Positions 44,101-53,670 of a stretch of DNA of 64,000 nt are shown here, piece by piece. The notes beneath the pieces are model-generated. The model was not told the origin of the DNA. It searched no databases and worked only from the letters and a program-made list of their open reading frames with translations. Numbering within the stretch: position 1 is the first letter of the stretch; each line of letters begins with the position of its first letter. The translations under genes were made by a program, and so were the position numbers. Source of the stretch: Luteibacter rhizovicinus (GTDB lineage Bacteria > Pseudomonadota > Gammaproteobacteria > Xanthomonadales > Rhodanobacteraceae); contig NZ_SMCS01000002.1 of assembly GCF_004342265.1 (NCBI RefSeq), positions 558,001 through 622,000 on the forward strand. The letters run 5' to 3'.

Positions 44101-44311
44101 CGCGCTCGAACGGCGAGGACACACGTCCGGCCATCTGGTCGGGAGGCAGGCCGGTGTACTGCCAGACCACCGCGATGACGGGAATCTTGATGTCGGGAAA
44201 GATATCCGTCGGCGTGCGGATAGCGGCCAGCGGACCCACGATGAGGATCAACAGAGCGAGAACGACGAATGTATACGGTCGCGTGAGAGCGATCCGGACA
44301 ATGCCAAGCAT
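41102..44311 (-). CDS. RND efflux inner-membrane pump (AcrB/MdtB superfamily)
   Basis: A 1069-residue proton-driven pump from ATG 44311 (MLGIVRIALTRPYTFVVLA). Hallmarks: PTDIFPDIKIPVIAVVWQY and GGLALAVGILVDDATVTIENI, the transmembrane-4 acidic pair for proton relay. FFPSVDSGQILMHVRAPVGT begins the second half. MGVATANSILVVSFCRERL and GMAPMALGLGEGGEQNAPLG are the last conserved loops. Two large periplasmic loops follow helices 1 and 7. The sequence belongs to a multidrug or solvent type rather than the CzcA metal type, but the substrate cannot be read. It follows a two-component system that probably controls it. Confidence 0.93.
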   Translation of the reverse strand: MLGIVRIALTRPYTFVVLALLILIVGPLAAIRTPTDIFPDIKIPVIAVVWQYTGLPPDQMAGRVSSPFERVLTTTVNDVEHIEAQSISGFGVVKIFFQPTVDIRTANAQVTAVAQTLLRQLPPGTTPPLILNYNASTVPIIQLALSGKGLTEQNLGDLGLNVIRPALTSVAGAAIPYPFGGKTRQVQIDIDPPALQARGLSAQDVANALAAQNLITPVGTQKIGKFEYTLQLNNAPSDIQELGNLPVKSVRGAMVYIRDVAHVRDGAPPQTNIVHVDGNRSVLMTVLKNGSASTLAIISGIKERVAALKSSLPDSLTIAPIGDQSLFVSAAITGVAREGIIAAALTSLMILLFLGSWRSTVIIATSIPLAILGSIAALSAFGETLNIMTLGGLALAVGILVDDATVTIENINWHLEHGKDVETAILDGAAQIVTPAFVSLLCICIVFVPMFFLDGVARFLFVPMAEAVMFAMIASFILSRTLVPTMAKYLLHPHAPHTDEHGNGVGKPPSRNPLVQFQRSFERGFERVRDVYNDLLQMALAHRRVFIIGFMTFVVLSFALVPMLGRNFFPSVDSGQILMHVRAPVGTRVEESARLFAEVQDSVRKIIPEEQLGTVVDNIGLSASGINTAYNNTGTIGSQDGDIQISLKEGHAPTAGYVRTLREKLPRKFPGTTFSFPPADIISQILNFGAPAPIDLQIRGANLPGNFAYANRLLRDIRRIPGVVDARIQQSQANPGFAIDVDRSRAQQVGITERDVTSSLGVNLAGSSQVAPTFWLNPANGISYSIVMQTPQYSLDSLPALENVPISSSGGGTSQVLGGLATISRNASNAVVSQYNIQSMVEIFATTQDRDLGGVAADIQKVIDANKQYLPKASNVALLGQVQTMNSAFSGLILGLLGAIVLIYLLIVVNFQSWSDPFVIVTALPAAVSGIVWMLFATHTTLSVPALTGAIMCMGVATANSILVVSFCRERLAEHGDATKAAIEAGFVRFRPVLMTALAMIIGMAPMALGLGEGGEQNAPLGRAVIGGLVFATIATLMFVPVVFSIIHAKHGRASPAPVPASGEPVHVV

Positions 44312-44443
44312 GGGGACGGGTTCCGTGCGCGATGTTGCGACGCGCAAAAGTGTGCACCCCACGGCCCGTTCAGCGTAGTGAAGAATAATTCATGCTGGAT
44401 TTAAATGCGCTCATCCCTGCGCGGAAGTGCCCTGTGCAGGCGG

Positions 44444-45814
44444 TCAGGCTGCCTTGGGATTGCAGATCACGCTGAATTGCGCCCCGTGGGCGTCGCCGCC
44501 GATTTCCAACGAGTATCCGTGCAGCTTCACGATGGCGTTGACGATGCTGAGCCCCAACCCGGAGCCCGGTTGTGCCCGCGTGTTGTCGCCGCGATAGAAG
44601 CGACGTACGACCGCCTCGCGTTCGTCCGTGGGAATGCCCGGACCGCTGTCGACGATATCGATGCGTGCGTTGCCTTCCACGTCGACACCCGCGGTCAACC
44701 GAACCGCACCGCCGTTGGGAGTGAACTTGATCGCGTTGCCGACGAGGTTCGCCAACGCTTCGAACAAGAGCTGCGGGTCGCCGCGCAATGCCGGCAGTTC
44801 GCCGACCGTCAGCTCGAACCGCTGCCCGCGGTCCTCGGCCAGCGGCACATAGAATTCGTATACGTCGCGAATCACCTGCGCGAGATCGATGTCGGCGAAG
44901 CAGGCGCTGCGCTGGCGATCTTCCAGTTCCGACACGCGCATCAGCGCGCGGAAGCGGGTGAGCACGGTATCGATGTCGTCCACGCATGCATCCAGCAACG
45001 CTGCTTCGGGACGCTGACCGATCTGTTGCTGCGTGCGATACAGCCGCGTGCGCAAACGCGTGAGTGGCGTACGTAAATCGTGGGCGATGTTGTCGCAGAC
45101 ACCCTTCACTTCGCCCAGAAGACGTTCGATTTCGCCGAGCATCGTATTGACGATGCCGGCCAGAAGATCGAGTTCGTCGCCACGCCGGCTCACCGGCAGG
45201 CGACGCGTCAGATCGCCTTCGCGAATAGGAGCCGTCGCGTCCTGAATTTCGCGAATGCGTCGCGCGGGTCCGCGCGCGATCAGGATGCCGCCGAGCAGAC
45301 CGGGCAGCAGCGTGAGCGAAAGCCCCCACAGGAGCCCGCGCTTGATGATCGTGCCGACACCGTCGATCGTATTGCTTTCCTTCGCCACGACCAGCCGCTG
45401 ACCGTTCGCCAGGTGCACGGTCACGCCGCGCGCACGCGCCGGACGGTTCGCATCCGGATCGGCCAGACTCGCCTTCAGCGGATACACCACGCCGTCCTGC
45501 ACCAGCTCGTCGGGAAGCCGGGTGATATTGCCCGCCACCGGCTTGCCGTCCGCATCGAACAACCCGACCCACATGATGCCTTTCGGGTCGATAACGCTGG
45601 CCGCTTCCACCGTCCCCTGCAGGCGACGCGGATCGGAGACTTCGAGATAGTGGATGCGCTGGAGAAGCATCTGATCGATGACGCCAACGAGATAGCGCGA
45701 CGCCTCCCACTGCACGACGCCAAGCAGGATCACGCACCAGATGGCGAACAACGCGCCGTAAATAAGGATCAGGCGCGATGAGGCCGACCGCCAGACGTCA
45801 ATCAGCGGGCGCAA
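44444..45814 (-). CDS. sensor histidine kinase
   Basis: A 456-residue membrane kinase. Helix 1 is near residues 12-35 (SSRLILIYGALFAIWCVILLG), a periplasmic sensor region follows to about 165, then helix 2 and HAMP (RRIREIQDATAPIREGDLTRRLP). The HisKA box is DNIAHDLRTPLTRLRTRL with the phospho-His. The ATPase has NLVGNAIKFTPNGG, DSGPGIPTDERE and SGLGLSIVNAIVKLHG. The frame begins at TTG 45814, overlapping the response-regulator end by 17 bases; no better start is visible. The pair probably controls the efflux genes 130 bases downstream. Confidence 0.88.
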   Translation of the reverse strand: MRPLIDVWRSASSRLILIYGALFAIWCVILLGVVQWEASRYLVGVIDQMLLQRIHYLEVSDPRRLQGTVEAASVIDPKGIMWVGLFDADGKPVAGNITRLPDELVQDGVVYPLKASLADPDANRPARARGVTVHLANGQRLVVAKESNTIDGVGTIIKRGLLWGLSLTLLPGLLGGILIARGPARRIREIQDATAPIREGDLTRRLPVSRRGDELDLLAGIVNTMLGEIERLLGEVKGVCDNIAHDLRTPLTRLRTRLYRTQQQIGQRPEAALLDACVDDIDTVLTRFRALMRVSELEDRQRSACFADIDLAQVIRDVYEFYVPLAEDRGQRFELTVGELPALRGDPQLLFEALANLVGNAIKFTPNGGAVRLTAGVDVEGNARIDIVDSGPGIPTDEREAVVRRFYRGDNTRAQPGSGLGLSIVNAIVKLHGYSLEIGGDAHGAQFSVICNPKAA

Positions 45815-46478
45815 GGAGATACCCCGAACCGCGTACGGTGCGAATGAGTGGCGACTGACCGGGACCGTCGATCTTGCGACGCAGCCGGCCGATATGGACG
45901 TCGATTACATTGGTTCCCGGATCGAAATGAAATCCCCACACCTGCTCGAAGATCATCGTCCGCGTCAGCACCTGGCCGGCGTTGCGCATCAGGAATTCCA
46001 GCAGACGGAATTCGGTGGGCAGCAGCGTCAGCGGCTGGCCGTTGCGATTGGCAACATGGCGGACGAGATCGAGTTCCAGTTCGCCGACGCGCAGCCGGTT
46101 CGATTCGACATTGGGCTGACGACGGCGCAACAGCACTTCCGCGCGTGCGGCCATTTCGTCCGGAGCGAATGGTTTGGTGAGGTAGTCGTCGCCGCCGGCG
46201 CGCAGGCCGCGCACACGGTCGTCGACATCGCTCAGCGCACTGATCATCAGTACGGGCGTATCGATGTGGCGCTCGCGCAATGCCGCGACGATGTCGATGC
46301 CGTCCATGCCGGGCAGCAGGCGATCGAGCGTGATGATGTCGTAGCCGTCGTTCAGAGCACGGGTCAGACCCTCGCGCCCATCGGCCACCCAATCGGCCGT
46401 CATGCCGTGGGAAGCCAGCTCCGTGACGATTTCACGCGCCGTGACTTCGTCGTCCTCGATGACCAGCACCCGTGCCAT
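45798..46478 (-). CDS. OmpR/PhoB-family response regulator
   Basis: A 226-residue two-domain regulator from ATG 46478, with GGAG six bases upstream. The receiver has the acidic pair in VLVIEDDEV, phospho-acceptor Asp in IITLDRLLPGMDG and Lys in YLTKPFAP. The winged helix has LTLLPTEFRLLEFLMRNAGQVLTR and VDVHIGRLRRKID, ending RTVRGSGYLLAP. It is cognate to the overlapping kinase gene. Its output is probably the RND operon; a metal, solvent or antibiotic signal is plausible but unproven. Confidence 0.93.
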   Translation of the reverse strand: MARVLVIEDDEVTAREIVTELASHGMTADWVADGREGLTRALNDGYDIITLDRLLPGMDGIDIVAALRERHIDTPVLMISALSDVDDRVRGLRAGGDDYLTKPFAPDEMAARAEVLLRRRQPNVESNRLRVGELELDLVRHVANRNGQPLTLLPTEFRLLEFLMRNAGQVLTRTMIFEQVWGFHFDPGTNVIDVHIGRLRRKIDGPGQSPLIRTVRGSGYLLAPAD

Positions 46479-46504
46479 CCAAACTCCGCGACCTGAGGGA
46501 AAGG

Positions 46505-46535
46505 GAAAAGGAAACGGCCCCACGAGGGGGCCGTT
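46505..46535 (-). terminator. intrinsic terminator of rpoH
   Basis: AACGGCCCC (46513-46521) and GGGGCCGTT (46527-46535) form a 9-bp stem. On the minus strand it is followed by TCCTTTTCCC. It lies 25 bases past the rpoH stop and just before the response-regulator gene, separating the two units. Confidence 0.8.
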
Positions 46536-46559
46536 CGTTATCTTACGCCTTGCCGAAGG

Positions 46560-47420
<861 letters not shown>

Positions 47421-47451
47421 CTTGGAACCTCCTGAAAATTCTTTTGGCAGG

Positions 47452-47478
47452 TTAGCACTGACCCTATGAGAGTGCTAA
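47452..47478 (-). promoter_or_regulatory. CIRCE operator (HrcA site) upstream of rpoH
   Basis: TTAGCACTG (47452-47460), a nine-base spacer and GAGTGCTAA (47470-47478) match the CIRCE consensus TTAGCACTC-N9-GAGTGCTAA with a single mismatch and exact spacing. CIRCE is the binding site of the heat-sensitive repressor HrcA and normally precedes groESL or hrcA-grpE-dnaK. The rest of the gap to 47633 holds the presumed rpoH promoter, for which no clear -10/-35 was found. Confidence 0.88.
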
Positions 47479-47633
47479 GTCCGATAAAGGTTCATCGGTT
47501 AACTGTACGCAATGGTACAGAAATACCCCGGGCGTGTCCATATAGGGGCCACGGCTGTTCAGGAGGTAGCAGGTTGTGGGGGCTACTTAACGGATGAGTT
47601 TGGGGCTAAGTCGTGGATTTCAAAGGGGGAGGA

Positions 47634-48047
47634 TCACTTAGCCTCGGGCCCTTTCATGGAATAGGTCACGTTCGAAACCCCTGTGACATAGAGCACGCCA
47701 TGGCCGACCTTGCCGCTGAAGACCCCCACGAAATCGGCCTCAATGGTCTTACCGACGGAGCCCTGATACCCCACACCGTCGACAACCCGGTCGACCGGCG
47801 CCCAATTCACGTCCTTTCCCGCCGAGTCCACGGCAAGAGCTTTCCCGCAGGAGGGGTCGACGATGGCCGCACCGTGAATCCCGTCGGTCACGTACTGAGC
47901 ATGCAGGCGGACGCTGCGACCTTCGAACAGCTCGGGGTGAGCTCTAATGTCGCAGACGGATGTTTGTTTACTTCCGGACGACGGTCGTGAGCATGCGGCA
48001 ACCAGGGTGCATAGCAGGATGCAGGGAACGAGAACGGCGAGCCTCAT
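47634..48047 (-). CDS. small lipoprotein of unknown function
   Basis: A 137-residue protein from ATG 48047 (MRLAVLVPCILLCTLVAACS). The lipobox LVAAC predicts an outer- or inner-membrane lipoprotein. An upstream ATG at 48074 would add nine residues. The mature part has CDIRAHPELFEGRSVRLHAQ and a beta-rich pattern with one further Cys, an OB-like fold in appearance. I recognise no named family. It is isolated from rpoH and ung; the 229-base gap upstream to ung is AT-richer but shows no other feature. Confidence 0.68.
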   Translation of the reverse strand: MRLAVLVPCILLCTLVAACSRPSSGSKQTSVCDIRAHPELFEGRSVRLHAQYVTDGIHGAAIVDPSCGKALAVDSAGKDVNWAPVDRVVDGVGYQGSVGKTIEADFVGVFSGKVGHGVLYVTGVSNVTYSMKGPEAK

Positions 48048-48276
48048 GGACAGGAGCCTCCATTGGCGCACCACAAGATCGCACTCATCATCAAAGGGAT
48101 AGATTTATCGACTCCATCCAGACCATGGCGACCTTTACGTAACTTCCTCGGCGTGTAGAGCGAAGCTCCCCCATACGCAGGCCGACAACAAGCCCCAAAA
48201 TCTATACGTCGCGCTCCCCTATCCATGTGCAAGATGTTTATACCTAGGGACCGCGGGATGGTGCAACCTGAGCGCG

Positions 48277-48972
48277 CTACGACAAAGGGAGAGGCGGCAG
48301 CGACCAGTCGATCGGCTCTTGCCCGTGCGACATCAGGTAGTCGTTGGCCTTGCTGAAATGCCCCGAGCCCAGGAATCCCCGGTGCGCCGAGAGGGGCGAG
48401 GGGTGGACGGACTTCAGGACCAGATGGCGCCTTGTATCGATCAGCTGACCCTTCTTCTGTGCGTACGAGCCCCACAGCATGAAGACCAGACCTTCGCGTT
48501 CGCGGTTCAGCGCTTCGATGGCCGCGTCCGTGAAACCTTCCCAGCCCTTGCCCTGATGGGCGTTGGCGTTGGCCTGCTCCACCGTCAGTACGGCATTGAG
48601 CAGCAGCACGCCGCGGTCGGCCCAGGCGGTGAGGCAGCCGTGGCCTGGGCGCTGGATGCCGAGGTCGCGGTGGATTTCCTTGAAGATGTTGTCGAGCGAC
48701 GGCGGTACGCGCACGCCGGGCTGGACCGAGAAGCAGAGCCCGTGGGCCTGGCCCGGGCCGTGGTAAGGATCTTGCCCGAGGATGACGACGCGGACGTTGT
48801 CGAATGGCGTGTGGTCGAAAGCGGCGAAAATATCCGGGCCGGGCGGGAAGATGACCTTGCCCTGCCTTTTCTCCTCGCGGAGAAAATCGCTGAGCGACCG
48901 CATGTCCGGACGGTCGAGATAGGTACCGATGCGCTCCTTCCACGACGGCTCGAGCTTTACCCGTTCGTTCAT
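48277..48972 (-). CDS. ung: uracil-DNA glycosylase, family 1
   Basis: A 231-residue base-excision repair enzyme removing uracil from DNA. The water-activating Asp motif is [22 protein letters not shown], the uracil-binding Asn is in [10 protein letters not shown], and the DNA-intercalating loop is [17 protein letters not shown]. Length and order match E. coli Ung. The start ATG 48972 overlaps the upstream response-regulator stop as ATGA, so it is translated from the same mRNA as the receiver protein and ftsEX. Confidence 0.96.
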   Translation of the reverse strand: MNERVKLEPSWKERIGTYLDRPDMRSLSDFLREEKRQGKVIFPPGPDIFAAFDHTPFDNVRVVILGQDPYHGPGQAHGLCFSVQPGVRVPPSLDNIFKEIHRDLGIQRPGHGCLTAWADRGVLLLNAVLTVEQANANAHQGKGWEGFTDAAIEALNREREGLVFMLWGSYAQKKGQLIDTRRHLVLKSVHPSPLSAHRGFLGSGHFSKANDYLMSHGQEPIDWSLPPLPLS

Positions 48973-49811
48973 TCCGCGGCGGCCCTCTCTCGCAGGTGCA
49001 GTGCGACGCGAAGCTGGAAGAGCAACTTGGTGATCAGCAGCTTCTCTTCGATGGGTTTCTCGACGAGATCGTTGGCGCCGGCGCGCAGCAGCGCGGCCTG
49101 GTTCGCCGGATTCTCGTCGCCCGTCATGACCAGCACGGGCAACTTGCCCTTGCCGTAACCGAACTCGTTGCGGATGCTTTCGACGAGGTCGCCGCCGGTA
49201 AGCTCACCCTTGAGGCTGACGTCGGTCAGGACGATGTCCGCGCCGATCTCGCCCTGCTTGCGTGACGTTTCAAGCCGCGCGATGGCGTCCTCGGCACTGA
49301 TGACGTGATGCACGGTCAGCCCGTATTTCTCCATCATGCGGCGCGTGGCCAGCGCGACGACACGGCTGTCTTCCACGTAGAGGACTTCGCCCTCGGCGCC
49401 ACCTTCCGGCCGGATATAGCCAAGGATGAATTCGGCCAGCGCGCCGAAGCCGAGGGATTTGTCGAAGTAATCGGTGACGAATTCGCCGAGTTCGCGCCGA
49501 TGCAGGCGCGCCTCGACGTCGCCGGACACGACGACGATCGGCATGTATATCTGCGGCGCGCTTTCGCGAACGAAACGCGCCAGCTCCAGTCCATCCATAT
49601 CCGGGAGGCGCAGCGCGATCGTGACGAAGTCCATGACGCCATGCTGCAACTCGGCCTGGGCCTCGGCACCCGTGCCGCAGCCGATGACTTCGACGCCGGG
49701 CATTTCCGCGGTGACGACGCGCGTGATCAGCTGGCGCACGACCTTCGAGCCGTCGACCACAAGAATTCTCGGCGACGCCCCCGCGACGCGCGAGCCTATC
49801 TGACGATCCAT
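48969..49811 (-). CDS. tandem-receiver response regulator, first receiver degenerate
   Basis: A 280-residue protein with two CheY-like receivers and no output domain. From ATG 49811, with a GGGGGAGGGGGA Shine-Dalgarno, it reads [20 protein letters not shown]. Receiver 1 (about 15-135) has Ala66 where the phospho-acceptor Asp belongs ([11 protein letters not shown]) and only one acidic residue in VVDGS. Receiver 2 (142-270) keeps VEDS, Asp197 in VLTDVSL and Lys252 in VEKPI. A second possible start, ATG 49829, overlaps the ftsX stop. It lies in one operon with ftsEX and ung; the link to division or repair is open. Confidence 0.85.
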   Translation of the reverse strand: MDRQIGSRVAGASPRILVVDGSKVVRQLITRVVTAEMPGVEVIGCGTGAEAQAELQHGVMDFVTIALRLPDMDGLELARFVRESAPQIYMPIVVVSGDVEARLHRRELGEFVTDYFDKSLGFGALAEFILGYIRPEGGAEGEVLYVEDSRVVALATRRMMEKYGLTVHHVISAEDAIARLETSRKQGEIGADIVLTDVSLKGELTGGDLVESIRNEFGYGKGKLPVLVMTGDENPANQAALLRAGANDLVEKPIEEKLLITKLLFQLRVALHLRERAAAE

Positions 49812-49825
49812 TCCCCCTCCCCCAC

Positions 49826-50803
49826 TCATGCCGCGGCTGCGCGACGCAGCTGCCGGGCACTGACCAGACGCGCTCCCAGCCAGCCGAGCAGGGCGGAAAC
49901 CAGCGGAACCGCCAGCAATAGCCACGCCGGCAGACCACCGAACGACACGCTGCCATCGTATGCCGCGGCGAGGCGCCCGACTGGGCCGGCCATCGCAAGT
50001 TCGGCCAGCACGGCCAACCCCACGGCGAGGACCCCGGCGAAGAGCCCGAGCCAGATGCCGGCATACAGATAAGGTCGGCGCACGAACGACCGGCCGCCGC
50101 CTATCAGCAGCAGTACGCCGATTTCGGCGGCGCGACTCTGGATATCGACGCGAATGGTATTGCCCACGACCAGCAGTGCCGCGACCGACAAGAGGATCGC
50201 CAGCAGCAGCACCGCCCGGGTGCCGACGCCGATAAGGGCATCCAGACGCTGACGCCAGGTGCCACTGTCCTGCACGACGTCCACGCCGGGCATGCCCCGC
50301 ATGGCCTGCACCAGAGTGTCGACGGCATCGGCCGGCAGGCCGGGTTTCGGCTGGACCTGCAACACAAAGGGAAGCGGATTGGTGTCGAGCGACTGCAACG
50401 CGCCGGTGAAGCCCTGCATCTGGGCCAGCTCGTCCAGACCATCCTTCGGCGTTTTAATCTGCACGTCGGCGACTTCCGCCCGCTCCCGCAATGCGGCGGC
50501 GGCCGTTTCCGTGCCACCCGCGTTCTGGCCGGACTTGAGGAAAACGCTGATCGACTGATTGCGGCCGAGGGCATCGCTCATACGCTGGACGTTGCCCAAC
50601 AGCAGATAGAAAGCGAGCGGCAACGCCAACGCGAAGCCCATGACGGCGACGGTCAGCGCGGTACCGAGAGGGCGCGCCCGCAGCCGCTTGAAGCTCGTTA
50701 CAAAACTCCAGGCGTGATGCTCGCGCCACGCCGAGAAATGCTGCGGACCGCTGCGCTTGCTGGGGCCTGCGTCGGGACGACGCTCTTCGCGCGGCGTGTT
50801 CAT
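49826..50803 (-). CDS. ftsX: cell-division ABC transporter permease FtsX
   Basis: A 325-residue inner-membrane protein with four helices and a periplasmic loop after helix 1. With FtsE it activates murein hydrolases such as EnvC/AmiA at the septum. Helix 1 is at about residues 46-70 (TALTVAVMGFALALPLAFYL), the loop includes QSISVFLKSGQNAGG, and the C-terminal part has VLLLAILLSVAALLVVGNTIRVDIQSR, a family signature, and LLIGGGRSFVRRPYLYAG. It overlaps ftsE by four bases (ATGA). Confidence 0.93.
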   Translation of the reverse strand: MNTPREERRPDAGPSKRSGPQHFSAWREHHAWSFVTSFKRLRARPLGTALTVAVMGFALALPLAFYLLLGNVQRMSDALGRNQSISVFLKSGQNAGGTETAAAALRERAEVADVQIKTPKDGLDELAQMQGFTGALQSLDTNPLPFVLQVQPKPGLPADAVDTLVQAMRGMPGVDVVQDSGTWRQRLDALIGVGTRAVLLLAILLSVAALLVVGNTIRVDIQSRAAEIGVLLLIGGGRSFVRRPYLYAGIWLGLFAGVLAVGLAVLAELAMAGPVGRLAAAYDGSVSFGGLPAWLLLAVPLVSALLGWLGARLVSARQLRRAAAA

Positions 50804-51498
50804 ACGACCTCCGTGGCGGGCACGTCGGCTACAAGGCGGCCGTGGTCGAGGACGACGACGCGCTTTTTCATTCGTTTGATAAGCATGAGGTCATGGCTTG
50901 CCACGAGGACAGCGGTGCCTACCTGCTGGAATTCGGCGAAGAGGCCCATGATTTCCATGGCGAGCTGGGGATCGAGGTTGCCGGTGGGCTCGTCGGCGAT
51001 CAGTACGGAAGGCTTAGCCACGATGGCGCGGGCGATACCCACGCGCTGCTGCTCACCCGTGGACAGCGCGGAAGGCAACTGCTTCTCGTAGCTAAGCAAA
51101 CCGACCTTTTCCAGCGCCGCACGTACGCGTCGACCGCGATCGGCGGGCGCGACGCCCGCGATGACCAGCGGCAATTCGACATTGGCGAAAACGGTACGGT
51201 CCAGCAGAAGCCGGTGATCCTGGAACACCATGCCCAGCTTGCGCCGCAGTTTCGGAATATCGCGGGCCCGGACGGTCGCCAGATTCTGGCCGTCGAGGGT
51301 GACGATGCCGTTGGTTGGCCGCTCGATCAGGGCCAACAGTTTGAGCAGAGTGCTCTTGCCTGCGCCGGAATGGCCGGTGACGAACGCCATTTCACCGGCG
51401 TCGACGCGAAAAGACACATCGGAAAGGGCCTGGTGATTGCCCTCGTATCGCTTGCTCACCAGATCGAAACCGATCACCGAATCATCCGCCCGTTGCAC
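50800..51498 (-). CDS. ftsE: cell-division ABC transporter ATPase FtsE
   Basis: A 232-residue ATPase partner of FtsX. The N-terminal VIGFDLVSKRYEGNHQALSD aligns with the FtsE start. Walker A is GHSGAGKST, the Q-loop MVFQDHRLL, the signature ALSTGEQQRVGIARAI and Walker B VLIADEPTGNLD, with the switch His in VASHDLMLIKRM. The frame begins at GTG 51498; GTG 51477 is an equally good start that matches E. coli FtsE more closely. It opens the operon ftsE-ftsX-receiver-ung. Confidence 0.94.
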   Translation of the reverse strand: MQRADDSVIGFDLVSKRYEGNHQALSDVSFRVDAGEMAFVTGHSGAGKSTLLKLLALIERPTNGIVTLDGQNLATVRARDIPKLRRKLGMVFQDHRLLLDRTVFANVELPLVIAGVAPADRGRRVRAALEKVGLLSYEKQLPSALSTGEQQRVGIARAIVAKPSVLIADEPTGNLDPQLAMEIMGLFAEFQQVGTAVLVASHDLMLIKRMKKRVVVLDHGRLVADVPATEVV

Positions 51499-51570
51499 GA
51501 AGTGCAGAGCATAAGAGATGTGCCGGTGAATAAGGCGATTAGGGGTACCGGAACGCTGAACGAATCCCCC

Positions 51571-51703
51571 GTAGGAGCGCGCTTGAGCGCGATCCCCGAG
51601 TGCGGGGTGCGGACGACCGGGGCAGATACTGCCGAGGTCGCCCGCGTATTTCGTCCGGTTCAGCTCATCGCTTCGCAGGAATCGCGCTCGAGAGCGCTCC
51701 TAC
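51571..51703. repeat. REPIN: inverted pair of GTAGGAGC REP units
   Basis: GTAGGAGCGCGCTTGAGCGC at 51571 continues to GAT, and the inverse ATCGCGCTCGAGAGCGCTCC ends in TAC at 51703, giving two 23-base units (20 identical) in inverted orientation. The span of 133 bp is close to the 137 bp of the pair at 28285-28421. It occupies the gap between rhlB and ftsE. Confidence 0.78.
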
Positions 51704-51734
51704 GGCAAAGCGATGGCCAGGCGACGACAGCGGC

Positions 51735-53474
51735 TTACTTGCCGCCGAACAGCCGGCCCAGGCGCTTGAAGAACCCGACCTTTTCGGTGGGCACGGCCGA
51801 CTGCGACGGGCGGGCCGGAACGGCTGCCACGTGGCGCGACGGACGCTTCTGCTCGTTGCCCTGCGATGCTTCGCGGCGCGGGCGCTCGCCCTGCGGGCGG
51901 GCTTCGCCACTACGCGGCACGGCGCTGCTCTCGCCGGCGACGCCTTCGCGCCCACCGCGACCCTTGCCACCACGACGGCGACGACGCTTGCGCGCGGCAC
52001 CATCGGCGGCGATGGCTTCCGCCGCCGCGGGCAGGTCGGCCACGGTTTCGGCGACGACAACCGTGGTTACCGGCACTTCCGTCGACACGGACTCGGTTTT
52101 CTCGACACGCGGCGGACGCGGACCACGCGGACGATCGCCCGAACGGCTACCGCTGCTGCCACCACGACCGGCACCGCCGGCACCGCTGCCGTTGCGGGGA
52201 CGCTTCTCGGGCGGCGCGCCACGGGTCGGGATATGGCCGTCGTTGTCGTTCGGATCTTCGACCTCGTCCTGCATGCCGTCGGCACGCGGACGCGGCGCCG
52301 GCATGATGAGCATGTCGGGCTCGACACGCGCCGTCGGGATCTTCTGGTTGATATAGGTTTCGATGTCCGGCAGCCCCATCGCGTACAGGTCGCAGGCGAA
52401 GCTGATGGCGTCGCCTTCGGCACCCAGACGCGCCGTACGGCCGATGCGGTGCACGTAGTCTTCGGCGTCCTGCGGCAGGTCGTAGTTGAAGACGTGGCTG
52501 ACGGCCGGGATGTGCAGACCGCGGGCCGCCACGTCGGTGGCGACCAGCATGTCGATCTGGCCTTCCTGGAAGCGCTGGAGCAGCTTCTGACGCTTGATCT
52601 GCGGCACGTCGCCCGAGATGGCGCCGACACGGTAGTTATTCCGCTTCAGGCGATCGGTGATGCGCTCGGCGGCGGCCTTGGTGTTCACGAAGATGATGCT
52701 GCGCTCGGCGCCGGTGCGCTCGAGCAGATTGAGCAGCAGCGGCATCTTCTCTTCCTTGGACGGGAAGTAGACGACCTGGCGAACGCGGTCGGCCGTGATG
52801 TTGTCCGTCTCGACGACCAGCTTCTCGGCGTTGTGCATGTGCTCGTAGGCCAGTTCCAGCACGCGATGGCTGAGCGTGGCCGAGAACAGCAGGACCTGGC
52901 GGGCTTCGCGCGCCGGCAGGCGGCGGAAGATGAAGCGCACGTCCTTGATGAAGCCCAGATCGAACATGCGATCGGCTTCGTCGATGACCATGACTTCGAC
53001 GCTGCCGAAGCTGAAAACGTCCTGCTTGTAATAATCGAGCAGGCGACCCGGCGTGGCGATGATGATGTCGCAGCCGTCGCGCAGTTGCTGGCGCTGCTTG
53101 TCGTAGTCGACGCCACCGTAGATCAGCGCGGTACGCAGGCCGGTGTGGGCGCCGATGGCCTTGGCGTCCTTTTCGATCTGGATAGCCAGCTCGCGCGTCG
53201 GCGCGATGATCAGGGCGCGGGGATCGCTGTCCTTGCGGTCGGCGTGGGCCGGCGAGGTCAGCAGGCGGTTCATCAGGGCGACCAGGAACGCGCAGGTCTT
53301 GCCCGTGCCGGTCTGCGCCTGGCCGGCGACGTCGCGGCCGGTAAGGGCGACGGGCAGCGTCAGTGCCTGGATCGGCGTGCAGCGCGTGAAGCCTGCGTCG
53401 GCGAGACCCTGCTGAAGGAGGGGATGGAGGTCGAGGTTTTCGTAGAAGACGTCGGTGAGAACGGTTTGCGACAT
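51735..53474 (-). CDS. rhlB: DEAD-box RNA helicase, RhlB type
   Basis: A 579-residue ATP-dependent RNA helicase; RhlB works in the degradosome with RNase E. Motifs in order: Q motif with [13 protein letters not shown], Walker [17 protein letters not shown], the box [33 protein letters not shown] and [10 protein letters not shown]. After about residue 395 comes a long disordered tail with Gly/Arg/Ser-rich stretches ([20 protein letters not shown]) and a basic [14 protein letters not shown] segment, larger than in E. coli (421 residues) but usual in Xanthomonadales. It is divergent from trxA, the classic rhlB/trxA-rho arrangement. Confidence 0.92.
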   Translation of the reverse strand: MSQTVLTDVFYENLDLHPLLQQGLADAGFTRCTPIQALTLPVALTGRDVAGQAQTGTGKTCAFLVALMNRLLTSPAHADRKDSDPRALIIAPTRELAIQIEKDAKAIGAHTGLRTALIYGGVDYDKQRQQLRDGCDIIIATPGRLLDYYKQDVFSFGSVEVMVIDEADRMFDLGFIKDVRFIFRRLPAREARQVLLFSATLSHRVLELAYEHMHNAEKLVVETDNITADRVRQVVYFPSKEEKMPLLLNLLERTGAERSIIFVNTKAAAERITDRLKRNNYRVGAISGDVPQIKRQKLLQRFQEGQIDMLVATDVAARGLHIPAVSHVFNYDLPQDAEDYVHRIGRTARLGAEGDAISFACDLYAMGLPDIETYINQKIPTARVEPDMLIMPAPRPRADGMQDEVEDPNDNDGHIPTRGAPPEKRPRNGSGAGGAGRGGSSGSRSGDRPRGPRPPRVEKTESVSTEVPVTTVVVAETVADLPAAAEAIAADGAARKRRRRRGGKGRGGREGVAGESSAVPRSGEARPQGERPRREASQGNEQKRPSRHVAAVPARPSQSAVPTEKVGFFKRLGRLFGGK

Positions 53475-53670
53475 GAGTATGGGATGACCGGATCGGGCGG
53501 CCGCGAAGGCGGGCGCCGGTCCCTTGAGGCCAGGATTGGCCAGGGACGGTGGGGTGATCCGACGTGCGGTCGGGAGGTGGCGGCAATGCGGGCTCTGCCC
53601 CGCCTGCCGGCGACACGCTCCTGGCCATAGGCCGGAGGCGGCTGGCGCGCGACCCGACAGCTCCCGCTGG

